DNA of 7,598 nt from Ideonella_A sp031398385. GTDB lineage: Bacteria > Pseudomonadota > Gammaproteobacteria > Burkholderiales > Burkholderiaceae_C. The translations under genes and the position numbers were made by a program. The notes beneath the pieces were generated by a model. The model worked only from the letters and a program-made list of their open reading frames with translations, searched no databases and was not told the origin of the DNA. Location of the stretch: NCBI GenBank assembly GCA_031398385.1, contig JANNNE010000236.1, positions 1 through 7,598 of the forward strand, read 5' to 3'. Below are positions 1 through 5,713 of the stretch, in pieces (positions within the stretch are counted from its first letter, which is position 1; each line of letters starts with the position of its first letter).

Positions 1-1251
1 ATCTCACCTCCGAAGCGCGAAAGCGCCCCAGAAAATATCCACTTTCAGCGCAGCGACCTGCGTGGTCTGGCCCGGCTGGTGATCCAGGCCACCGAGGGCG
101 TGACGCGGATCACCGAAGGCGTTCATCAATCAGTGTGGAGCACCCTGGGTGTTGCGGGGCGCGAACCGCAGCGCACTGGTGGTTTGACCGGACTGGTCTA
201 TCGCGGGGTCGTCGGCATCACGCGCGGCGCCGGCTGGAGCCTCGAGCGGGTGCTGGCGAGCCTGGAGCGCCTGGCTGAACCGGCCGGCAATCCGACCGAG
301 TCGGCGCAGCGATCGGCGCTGATATCGGTTCTCAACGGCGTGATGGGTGATCGGCTCGCCGCGGATCAGAGCCCGTTCGCGTTACCGATGAGTCTGAGGA
401 TCGATGGTGTTGACCTGGATCTTCGGCAGCCGGTTGTGCCCGCCGAGCGGGTTCGCAGCAAGATCCTGGTGATGATTCACGGCCTGTGCATGAACGATCG
501 GCAGTGGCGCGGCGCCGCGGCTGCCGGCGCACACGACCATGGCCATGCCGTCGCCGACCCGCTCGGATACTGCGTAATCCACCTGCGCTACAACACCGGG
601 CGGCACATCTCGCACAACGGCAGCGAACTGGCCGATCGACTCGAGCAGTTGCTGCAGAACTGGCCGGTGCCGGTCGACGAAGTCAGCGTGCTGGGCCACA
701 GCATGGGCGGGCTGGTGATACGCAGCGCGATCCAGCAGGCCACCGAGCGTGCGCTGGCGTGGCCGGCGCGGGTGAAACATGTCGTCTTCCTCGGTACGCC
801 GCATCATGGTGCACCGCTGGAGCGGGCCGGCCACGGAATCGATCTGCTGCTGGCCAGTTCGCGCTGGACGGCACCGTTCACCCGGCTGGCTGGATTGCGC
901 AGCGCCGGCATCACCGACCTTCGCCACGGCAACCTGCTCGATCGAGACTGGCAGCAACCGGACGCGCAGGTCGGTCGGGGTGGCGATACCCGGGTGCCGC
1001 TGCCGTTGCCGCCCGGCATCCGCTTTCACGCCATCGCGGCGACCACCGCCGCCCGCCGCAGCCCGTTGGCCGATCGCCTGACCGGAGACGGCCTGGTGCC
1101 GCTGAACAGCGCACTCGGTCGGCATCGGGAAGCCAGGCACCGCCTCCGGTTTGCCAGCGGGTCGACCTGGATCAGCTACCGCACCGGTCATATCACCTTG
1201 TTGCGCCGACCGGATGTGACCGAGCGGATGCTGCGCTGGCTCGCCGACTGA
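1..1251 (+). CDS. Alpha/beta hydrolase, PGAP1/EstA-like serine esterase or lipase (5' partial)
   Basis: Probable serine hydrolase acting on an ester or lipid; the substrate cannot be told. A GTG at 79 would give 390 residues, but the frame stays open to base 1 and the upstream codons (ending SDLRGLARL before the GTG) read as a smooth continuation of the N-terminal helical region, so the true start is probably left of the window. Numbering from the GTG: residues 1 to about 120 form a helical N-terminal region. The hydrolase core follows, with the oxyanion-hole motif MIHG (H134-G135), nucleophile elbow GHSMGG (Ser208), the motif FLGTPHHGAP typical of this lipase group, a likely acid Asp337 in GDGLVPLNSALG, and His371 in TGHITLL. 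The triad is therefore complete. No signal peptide is visible, but the N-terminus is missing. The family call is firm; acid and His assignments rest on motif position. The neighbour on the right is convergent and functionally unrelated. Confidence 0.9.
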   Translation: MSPPKRESAPENIHFQRSDLRGLARLVIQATEGVTRITEGVHQSVWSTLGVAGREPQRTGGLTGLVYRGVVGITRGAGWSLERVLASLERLAEPAGNPTESAQRSALISVLNGVMGDRLAADQSPFALPMSLRIDGVDLDLRQPVVPAERVRSKILVMIHGLCMNDRQWRGAAAAGAHDHGHAVADPLGYCVIHLRYNTGRHISHNGSELADRLEQLLQNWPVPVDEVSVLGHSMGGLVIRSAIQQATERALAWPARVKHVVFLGTPHHGAPLERAGHGIDLLLASSRWTAPFTRLAGLRSAGITDLRHGNLLDRDWQQPDAQVGRGGDTRVPLPLPPGIRFHAIAATTAARRSPLADRLTGDGLVPLNSALGRHREARHRLRFASGSTWISYRTGHITLLRRPDVTERMLRWLAD

Positions 1252-1264
1252 TTGGTCGGCGAGC
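1239..1264. terminator. Perfect 10-bp hairpin between convergent genes, possible bidirectional terminator
   Basis: GCTCGCCGAC (1239-1248) and GTCGGCGAGC (1255-1264) are exact reverse complements around a 6-base loop, TGATTG, which holds the TGA stop of the hydrolase. On the other strand it lies 17 bases past the lipoprotein stop. The position between two convergent genes fits a shared terminator, but neither side has a T-tract, so intrinsic termination may be weak or the hairpin may protect 3' ends. Confidence 0.55.
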
Positions 1265-1281
1265 ACTTGCCGGCAGGCGGC

Positions 1282-3390
1282 TCAATCGACCGGATTCAGT
1301 TCCGGCAGGCCGAGCTGAGTGAACAAGGCGTTGGTGGCGGGCAGGTTGAGCCGGACGCTCGACGTGACCCGACCGACCGGGGTGCGGAAGCCGAAGTACA
1401 CCTTGCCACCCCGTTCGACGAAGACCCGACGGTAGGTCAGGCGCTGCGTCAGCTCGGGAAAGTTCTCGAACTCGATCGTGCGCGCATCGCCGACGGTCTC
1501 GATCCGGTACGTGCCCGTGCCGATCAGGTTGCAGTTGCGCGACGAACCCGAGCTGGCGCGTTGCAGGCAAGCGTAGAAGTTGACCGCAGCCGAGCCCGCA
1601 ACGAAAGCGACGCGCAAGGTCGCTGTGCGGGTGTACTCGCTGCCGGTTCCTTCGGGCGGCGTGGCCGCGTTGTCAATCGTGCCGAGACTGGCGGTGCTGT
1701 TGCTCCACCACTCGTTTTTCGGGCCGCTTGCGGCGCTCGGGTTGAAGATGCACGGGCGACCCGGACTGCGCGCGATCAGTTCCTCCAGACTGGCCGCCGG
1801 TGCCGAGTTGGCCGTGAGGTTGCACGCCAGACTGGCATCGGTTCGCGCATCGCCGCCGGCACTGACGGCTTCGGAAAATACATTGACGCTGCCGGCAGTC
1901 GGGTCGTAGGTGGCTGAAGAAGCCAGCAACGTATTGGTCTGGTAGGACAGCGTCGCGCCGGCCGGCATCGTCGCGTTGCCCAGCAGGTTCAGATCGGTCG
2001 GTCCCCAGTCGGCATAGTTGACACCGCTGAAGCCACCCGGTGCCTGACGAATGGTGCCGATCACGTCGCGCAGGCTGCGCCCGGCGATGTCGACGGTGCT
2101 GCGGCTCCTGAAGCCGGATTCGCCTGATCCGCAGTAGGCATACGCACCCCGGCCGGACGAGTCGATCGGCGTCTGTTCGCTGCGAGTGCCGAAGGCGCAG
2201 GCCACCCAGGCGGTACCGCTCCAGTGCAGATCGCCCGCGCGCGCCGGGGTGCTGGCATAGGCCCAGGTGGTGGTCTGACCCGCCAGCCGCTGGACGCGCT
2301 GGTCGTAGTAGTGCAAGCGACCGTTGGCGTCCGGCGTATTGTCGGCAGTGGTTGCCAGCAACGCGCGGTAGTACCAGTCTTCGGCGTTCCTGTAGGAGAA
2401 CGCGGCCAATGCGGCGGTCGCCTTCGGGGTCTCGTTGGTGGTGTCGAGCGGCAACTTGGCAATGCCGGCAGCCAGACGGGCCGTTTCGGCCGTCAGGCCG
2501 AGTTGCGAGGTGACCAGGGTCTGCGCAGCCTTCGCCAGCGCCGCCTCGCGGTTGGCAGGCGTCGCGGCCTCACGCACGGCCGCATCGGACGCCGATGCGG
2601 CCAGGGCCGGCAACGCTCCCAGCAGCGCCCGCATGACGACCTGCTGCAACTGCTGCTCGGTCACTGTCGTACCCGACAGATCGGTCTGACCGAGCACGCC
2701 GCTCAAGGCATTGGTCTGCTGGTTCATCGTCAGCAGCGCCAGCCGGGCAACGGTTGCCGCCTTCTGCTGTGCGGCATCCGCGCCGGCCGTGAAATCGGCC
2801 AACGGTGAAACCGCCAAACCGGCTTGCGTCCGAATCAGGCTGCTGGCCTGTTCAGTGGTCTGTCCGGTGGTGTCGATCTGCGTCTGCACCAGCGACGTCA
2901 GCGGGCTGACGAAGATGGTCTGCGAACCGGCGACGGCTGTCGCCGGTGCGACCAGCGTAAACGCCGTACCGACGGCAACGCCGGTGTCCTTGTCGATCGC
3001 GCCCGCCGGCACGATTGCGACGACGCGGTGCTTGCCCGCGAACGACGGATCGATCTCGATGCGGTAGCGGCCGTTGGCATCGGTCGGTCCGGATGTCGGC
3101 TCACCGGCGTCGCAGTTGCTGTTGTCGTTGAGGTCGTAGCAGACCACTGCGCCAGCCAAGGGGCCATCCGCAACCGTGCCACTGATCGCCGCCAACGGCG
3201 CCGGAGCCGGTGCCGGGGCGGGTGATGGAGCCGGCGCGGGTGCCGAGGCGGCTGGTGGCGCCGGTACCGCGGCGACCGGCGGCGTCGGAGCGGGTGTGTT
3301 GTCGCCGCCTCCACCACCGCAGGCGGTCAGGCTGGCGGCAAACAGTCCCAGCAGGGTGGCACGGGTGCGGGTGGGGGTGTGGGGTGACAT
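1282..3390 (-). CDS. Large Pro/Ala-linker lipoprotein with Ca-loop-like segment, unknown function
   Basis: A 702-residue secreted lipoprotein that I do not recognise as a named family. The start at 3390 is chosen over an in-frame start at 3489 because AAGAGGAG sits 7 bases before it and the lipoprotein signal follows directly: Arg-containing n-region, hydrophobic stretch 12-20, lipobox LTAC with Cys24. Gly at +2, and no Asp there, predicts sorting to the outer membrane. Residues 25-29 are Gly5 and 33-65 a Pro/Ala linker. Residues 69-114 resemble a carboxypeptidase-regulatory or SdrD-B-like beta domain containing DLNDNSNCD (86-94), similar to EF-hand or thrombospondin calcium loops. Residues about 150-330 are Ala/Gln/Thr-rich and look helical. 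About 331-702 is a Trp/Tyr-rich beta-type domain. Besides Cys24 there are eight cysteines (84, 93, 398, 420, 523, 547, 608, 620), suggesting disulfides. The gene is convergent with the hydrolase. A surface binding or structural role is only a guess. Confidence 0.85.
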   Translation of the reverse strand: MSPHTPTRTRATLLGLFAASLTACGGGGGDNTPAPTPPVAAVPAPPAASAPAPAPSPAPAPAPAPLAAISGTVADGPLAGAVVCYDLNDNSNCDAGEPTSGPTDANGRYRIEIDPSFAGKHRVVAIVPAGAIDKDTGVAVGTAFTLVAPATAVAGSQTIFVSPLTSLVQTQIDTTGQTTEQASSLIRTQAGLAVSPLADFTAGADAAQQKAATVARLALLTMNQQTNALSGVLGQTDLSGTTVTEQQLQQVVMRALLGALPALAASASDAAVREAATPANREAALAKAAQTLVTSQLGLTAETARLAAGIAKLPLDTTNETPKATAALAAFSYRNAEDWYYRALLATTADNTPDANGRLHYYDQRVQRLAGQTTTWAYASTPARAGDLHWSGTAWVACAFGTRSEQTPIDSSGRGAYAYCGSGESGFRSRSTVDIAGRSLRDVIGTIRQAPGGFSGVNYADWGPTDLNLLGNATMPAGATLSYQTNTLLASSATYDPTAGSVNVFSEAVSAGGDARTDASLACNLTANSAPAASLEELIARSPGRPCIFNPSAASGPKNEWWSNSTASLGTIDNAATPPEGTGSEYTRTATLRVAFVAGSAAVNFYACLQRASSGSSRNCNLIGTGTYRIETVGDARTIEFENFPELTQRLTYRRVFVERGGKVYFGFRTPVGRVTSSVRLNLPATNALFTQLGLPELNPVD
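3196..3294 (-). repeat. Low-complexity Pro/Ala linker-coding tract
   Basis: Residues 33-65 of the lipoprotein are almost entirely Pro and Ala, ending in a (Ala-Pro)n run from residue 50 to 65 (3196-3243). The DNA is an imperfect GC-rich trinucleotide and hexanucleotide repeat. This is a flexible spacer between the lipid anchor and the folded part, and a possible site of length variation by slippage. Confidence 0.75.
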
Positions 3391-3397
3391 GAGTGCG

Positions 3398-3405
3398 CTC
3401 CTCTT
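3398..3405 (-). promoter_or_regulatory. Ribosome binding site of the lipoprotein gene
   Basis: On the minus strand AAGAGGAG ends 7 bases before the ATG at 3390. It decides the start: the longer reading frame to 3489 would place 33 non-signal residues before the lipoprotein signal peptide. Confidence 0.8.
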
Positions 3406-3409
3406 GTGG

Positions 3410-3437
3410 TGGTCCGCAAATCGCGGTGTGCGGACCA
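3410..3437. promoter_or_regulatory. Perfect 9-bp inverted repeat just upstream of the lipoprotein RBS
   Basis: TGGTCCGCA (3410-3418) and TGCGGACCA (3429-3437) are exact reverse complements separated by 10 bases. The left arm ends 4 bases from the Shine-Dalgarno of the lipoprotein gene. It could be a leader hairpin affecting translation or mRNA stability, or a dimeric operator. No recognised regulator motif is matched. Confidence 0.45.
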
Positions 3438-3557
3438 TAGGAGCGGACGCGCCCGGTGACATCCTCATATCTGTGGAGCCGTCGATCACCGCGCGCGCAG
3501 TGTTCTTGGCACATCGTCAATGGTGTGCCGCACCAGCGCCGCGGCTGGTTCCGGCTC

Positions 3558-3592
3558 GGGTGGGGGCGGTGACAGGACCGCCCGCCTCACCC
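3558..3592 (-). terminator. Hairpin directly after the rcnB-like stop codon
   Basis: GGGCGGT (3564-3570) pairs with ACCGCCC (3577-3583) around a 6-base loop, and outer arms GGGTG (3558-3562) and CACCC (3588-3592) extend the stem with an asymmetric bulge. It begins 2 bases past the stop codon of the upstream gene. There is no following U-tract, so it is a candidate terminator or 3'-end stabiliser rather than a classic intrinsic terminator. Confidence 0.45.
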
Positions 3593-3594
3593 GC

Positions 3595-4149
3595 TCATCC
3601 GCCCAGGAAAACCTGCAGGATGATCCCGGTGGCAATGGCCGCGAGCACGAAGTCCGGCCCGGTCTGCACCCAGTGGTAGCCACGCGGCGGTGCGCTCAGC
3701 CGATGCGCGTGCCAGTTGTCGACGACATAGTGGTTGCTGCGATAGTGGTGCGGCAGGCGGCCGCCGCGATAGATGTCGTGGTGCGGCCCTGCGCCGCGCC
3801 AGTGGTGGTTGCCGTACACGACACGTGGCGCTTGGTGGTGGTAGTTGGGCGCGGGCGCGTAGAACGGCCGGACGTGTGCATCGTGGCGGGGCTCGCTTCG
3901 TCGATCGAAACGGTCTTCGCGGCGATCCTGTCGCCGATCGTAGCGATCATCCCGCCGATCATCGCGCCGGTCGGCTCGGTGATCACGCCGATCGTCGCGT
4001 CGCGAATGCCGTTCGGCCTGCCGGTCGGCCCTCGACTGTGCACCACGGTCATGATCGCGGTCGTTGTGAAAAGGTCCCTGCGCCATCGCCGGGCCGCCGA
4101 AGCAGATCGACAAGGCCAATGCGGCTGCACCCGCTGAAATGGACTTCAT
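3595..4149 (-). CDS. RcnB-family periplasmic protein with Arg/Asp repeat region
   Basis: A 184-residue exported protein. The start at 4149 is supported by AAGGAGA 5 bases upstream and an immediate signal peptide (hydrophobic 5-18, predicted cleavage after AMA at residue 23). Residues 26-84 are extremely charged, with tandem Arg/Asp units such as RRDDRRDD and DRRQDRRED. Residues 85-140 are rich in His, Tyr and Pro (pairs HH at 104, 115, 123, 134). The C-terminal part, about 125-184, carries the RcnB signature: LPHHYRSNHYVVDNW, then PPRGYHWV, then DFVLAAIATGIILQV. In E. coli, RcnB is a periplasmic protein modulating nickel and cobalt efflux by RcnA, but many family members in other bacteria have no known metal link. 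No rcnA or rcnR is visible here, so I give no gene symbol. The His-rich stretch makes metal binding plausible but unproven. Confidence 0.87.
   Translation of the reverse strand: MKSISAGAAALALSICFGGPAMAQGPFHNDRDHDRGAQSRADRQAERHSRRDDRRDHRADRRDDRRDDRYDRRQDRREDRFDRRSEPRHDAHVRPFYAPAPNYHHQAPRVVYGNHHWRGAGPHHDIYRGGRLPHHYRSNHYVVDNWHAHRLSAPPRGYHWVQTGPDFVLAAIATGIILQVFLGG
3898..4005 (-). repeat. Degenerate Arg/Asp-coding repeat inside the rcnB-like gene
   Basis: Residues 49-84 consist of repeated Arg-Arg-Asp/Glu/Gln units, encoded by degenerate tandem DNA rich in GATCG and CGATC words. The repeats are short and irregular, as expected for a low-complexity charged linker. The opposite strand of this tract reads as a spuriously hydrophobic peptide. 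Confidence 0.6.
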
Positions 4150-4154
4150 GGCTG

Positions 4155-4161
4155 TCTCCTT
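4155..4161 (-). promoter_or_regulatory. Ribosome binding site of the rcnB-like gene
   Basis: AAGGAGA on the minus strand lies 5 bases before the ATG at 4149 and directly precedes the signal peptide codons. It rules out the longer in-frame start at 4602, which would run antisense through the neighbouring gene. Confidence 0.8.
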
Positions 4162-4351
4162 GAATGCATGAAGCACACAGTCTGCACCGCAACTTGCACG
4201 CGTGGGGTAGGGAGATGGCGTGTTTACCGAAGCATTACATTCCGAAACGGTACTGAAACCCGAGATGCGACTCGATGCGCTCCGTTCGTCGTCAAAGGGA
4301 AGCTCCACATCGGACGCAAGGAACCTGCTGCCTTGGGCCACCCGGTTTGCA

Positions 4352-4392
4352 GTCCCGACTCCGGGACGTACACTTCTCTCGCGTTCCCGGAG
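4352..4392. promoter_or_regulatory. Two overlapping, mutually exclusive inverted repeats upstream of the cNMP-binding gene
   Basis: Hairpin A: GTCCCG (4352-4357) and CGGGAC (4362-4367), 6-bp stem, 4-base loop. Hairpin B: CTCCGGGA (4359-4366) and TCCCGGAG (4385-4392), 8-bp stem, 18-base spacer. They share bases 4362-4366, so both cannot form at once. They end 22 bases before the ATG at 4415. They may be an operator, an RNA switch, or chance pairing in GC-rich DNA. Confidence 0.35.
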
Positions 4393-4414
4393 CCAAACTT
4401 TCACGCAGGCGGTC

Positions 4415-4912
4415 ATGCAGTCCAGGCAGATCGAGTTGCTGCAGCGGATGCCGATATTCGGCGCCATCCGCGACGATGTGCTCGCGTTCCTGCTCGACCA
4501 CGCACAACACCGACACCTGACGGCCGGCCAGACATTTTTCCGCGAAGGCGACCCGGGCGACCGGATGTTCGTGCTCGAAAGCGGTCGGGCCTCGGTTGTC
4601 AAGGGCTGGCAGGGCAGTGCGGTGCTGCTGCACCACCTCGATCCCGGCGATTGCTTCGGCGAAATGGCCCTGATGGACCTGTTTCCGCGCAGCGCGTCGG
4701 TGATTGCCGAGGTGGACAGCAGCGCGGTCGAACTGACTCCGGGATCGCTGGCCGCCTTGTTTGAACGCGATGTCGAGCAATTCGCGTTGATCCAGATGAA
4801 TATCGGCCGTGAAGTGTGCCGCCGCCTGCGGGCTGCCGACGAGCGACTGTTCAGGATCCGGATGGGCGAGGCGATCGAGTCCCCGCCGTCCCCGGCGTCC
4901 GACGCGCCCTGA
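4415..4912 (+). CDS. Stand-alone cyclic nucleotide-binding domain protein (Crp-like cNMP domain, no HTH)
   Basis: A 165-residue cytoplasmic protein consisting almost only of a CAP_ED/cNMP-binding beta-roll. From the ATG at 4415: LLQRMPIFGAI (8-18) is the usual N-terminal helix; FFREGDPGDRMFVLESG (41-57) is the hairpin before the pocket; GDCFGEMAL (78-86) with PRSASV (91-96) is the phosphate-binding cassette, with Glu83 and Arg92 conserved, so cAMP or cGMP binding is plausible. A helix follows (115-150), then a short Pro/Ser tail. The C-terminal DNA-binding helix-turn-helix of Crp/Fnr is absent, so it probably acts by protein contact. Start choice: an alternative GTG at 4220 has an AGGGAG 5 bases upstream and would add 65 residues, but that segment is Ser/Arg/Thr-rich, lower in third-position GC and resembles no domain. 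The RBS at 4415 is weak. It is divergent from the rcnB-like gene and ends 3 bp from the convergent GloB-like gene. Confidence 0.87.
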   Translation: MQSRQIELLQRMPIFGAIRDDVLAFLLDHAQHRHLTAGQTFFREGDPGDRMFVLESGRASVVKGWQGSAVLLHHLDPGDCFGEMALMDLFPRSASVIAEVDSSAVELTPGSLAALFERDVEQFALIQMNIGREVCRRLRAADERLFRIRMGEAIESPPSPASDAP

Positions 4913-4915
4913 TCG

Positions 4916-5707
4916 CTACCAGCTGTTGCGCAACTCGCGCAGTTTGACGAATACGGTCTTCGCGTCGGGATGTTCGGGGAGGTCGGGAAATGTCTCGCGC
5001 AGGCGGCTGATCAGGCTCGAGCTGTTCAGGCGCAGAAAACTGTTGATCTCCTTTTCCTGCTGCAAGGTGGTGACCACCGATGTGGCCGGGTCGTGTCCGC
5101 TGACCTCGGGCAACATCGCCTTCGCGCGTTGATTGTCCGGCTCGCGGTCGAGCGTGAACTTCAGGTTGTTCTCGATGTAGTCGTGGCCGGGGTAGATGCG
5201 TGTATCGCCCGGCAGGCGCGCCAGCTGATCGACGAAGCTGGTGTACAGCGCGACCGGATCGCCGCCGTTATGGCAGTTGCCCGCGCCGGCGTTGAACAGC
5301 GTATCGCCCGAAAACAGCGCCGGCTGGTCGCCATGCGCGCACAGGCAGATGTGGCACATCGTGTGGCCGGGCGTGTCCAGGCACTCGAGTTCGACCGTCT
5401 TGCCGACTTTGACCACGTCGCCCGCCTTTAGCCCCCGATCCATGCCGGCGATCTTCGATGCGGCCTTTTCGTGCGCCAGCAACTTGGCGCCGGTGGCCGC
5501 GATCACGGCCGCGTTGCCGCCGGTGTGATCGTGGTGCTCATGTGTATTGAGCACCTGTGTGATATGCCAACCTTTTACCTTAGCGGCGGACAGGCATTTG
5601 CCGTGGTCCAGCGGATCAATCGCCAGCGCTTCGCCGGTTTCCGGGCAGGCGATCAGGTAGTTGAAATTGCGATAGGCATTGCCGGTCCAGATCCGTTCGA
5701 TGAGCAT
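4916..5707 (-). CDS. gloB: Glyoxalase II-like hydroxyacylglutathione hydrolase (metallo-beta-lactamase fold)
   Basis: A 263-residue cytoplasmic thioesterase, close to the usual 250-260 of GloB, which hydrolyses S-D-lactoylglutathione to D-lactate and glutathione in methylglyoxal detoxification. The metal site is complete: THEHHDH (His56, His58, Asp60, His61), GHTMCH (His115), SGDTLF (Asp135) and YPGHDY (His175). A HAGH C-terminal helical domain follows (about 176-263), with NNLKFTLDREPDN typical of the family and a terminal LRELRNSW whose two arginines may replace the Arg/Lys pair that contacts glutathione. Oddities: the usual GCGR-type loop after Asp135 reads NAGAGNCHNGGDP, and the usual Gly in HTxGH is Cys118. 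This may be a GloB subfamily with changed substrate. The start is fixed by CGGAGAA 6 bases upstream. It lies 24 bases after the Bug gene stop with no terminator, so cotranscription is likely. Confidence 0.88.
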   Translation of the reverse strand: MLIERIWTGNAYRNFNYLIACPETGEALAIDPLDHGKCLSAAKVKGWHITQVLNTHEHHDHTGGNAAVIAATGAKLLAHEKAASKIAGMDRGLKAGDVVKVGKTVELECLDTPGHTMCHICLCAHGDQPALFSGDTLFNAGAGNCHNGGDPVALYTSFVDQLARLPGDTRIYPGHDYIENNLKFTLDREPDNQRAKAMLPEVSGHDPATSVVTTLQQEKEINSFLRLNSSSLISRLRETFPDLPEHPDAKTVFVKLRELRNSW

Positions 5708-5713
5708 GGCGTG

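Larger units (their letters stand above)
4150..4414. other. Divergent intergenic region between rcnB-like and cNMP-binding genes
   Basis: This 265-base stretch is the longest gap in the window and should hold the promoters for both divergent genes. It is visibly less GC-rich than the coding parts, especially around 4220-4260. I see the rcnB-like RBS at 4155-4161, a short direct repeat GATGCG at 4264-4269 and 4274-4279 (10-base period), a weak inverted pair TACCG/CGGTA around 4225-4252, and overlapping inverted repeats at 4352-4392. No convincing sigma-70 -35/-10 pair could be assigned by eye on either strand. Confidence 0.6.

Noticed and set aside
382..1266. Minus-strand open frame of 294 codons across the hydrolase
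   Set aside because: Antisense shadow of the alpha/beta hydrolase, whose motifs are unambiguous; no RBS or domain supports it.
1252..1917. Plus-strand frame of 221 codons following the hydrolase
   Set aside because: Antisense to the C-terminal half of the lipoprotein gene, with shadow-like composition.
3391..3489. 33-residue N-terminal extension of the lipoprotein
   Set aside because: It precedes an intact lipoprotein signal peptide that has its own strong RBS, and it overlaps the 9-bp inverted repeat.
3508..3529. 6-bp inverted repeat GGCACA/TGTGCC with a 10-base spacer
   Set aside because: Too short to separate from chance in this composition, and not placed next to a start or stop.
3391..3594. 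Possible sigma-70 promoter elements for the lipoprotein gene, including a TTGACG box
   Set aside because: No -10 element at a proper spacing could be found, so no promoter is claimed.
3520..4137. Plus-strand frame encoding a hydrophobic, membrane-like peptide
   Set aside because: Its hydrophobic stretch is just the reverse complement of the Arg/Asp repeat codons of the rcnB-like gene. The sense protein has an RBS, a signal peptide and a family signature.
4150..4602. N-terminal extension of the rcnB-like protein
   Set aside because: It runs antisense through the cNMP-binding gene, and the signal peptide with RBS begins at 4149.
4925..4934. Palindrome GTTGCGCAAC inside the 3' end of the GloB-like gene
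   Set aside because: It lies in coding sequence, is isolated, and 10-base palindromes occur by chance.
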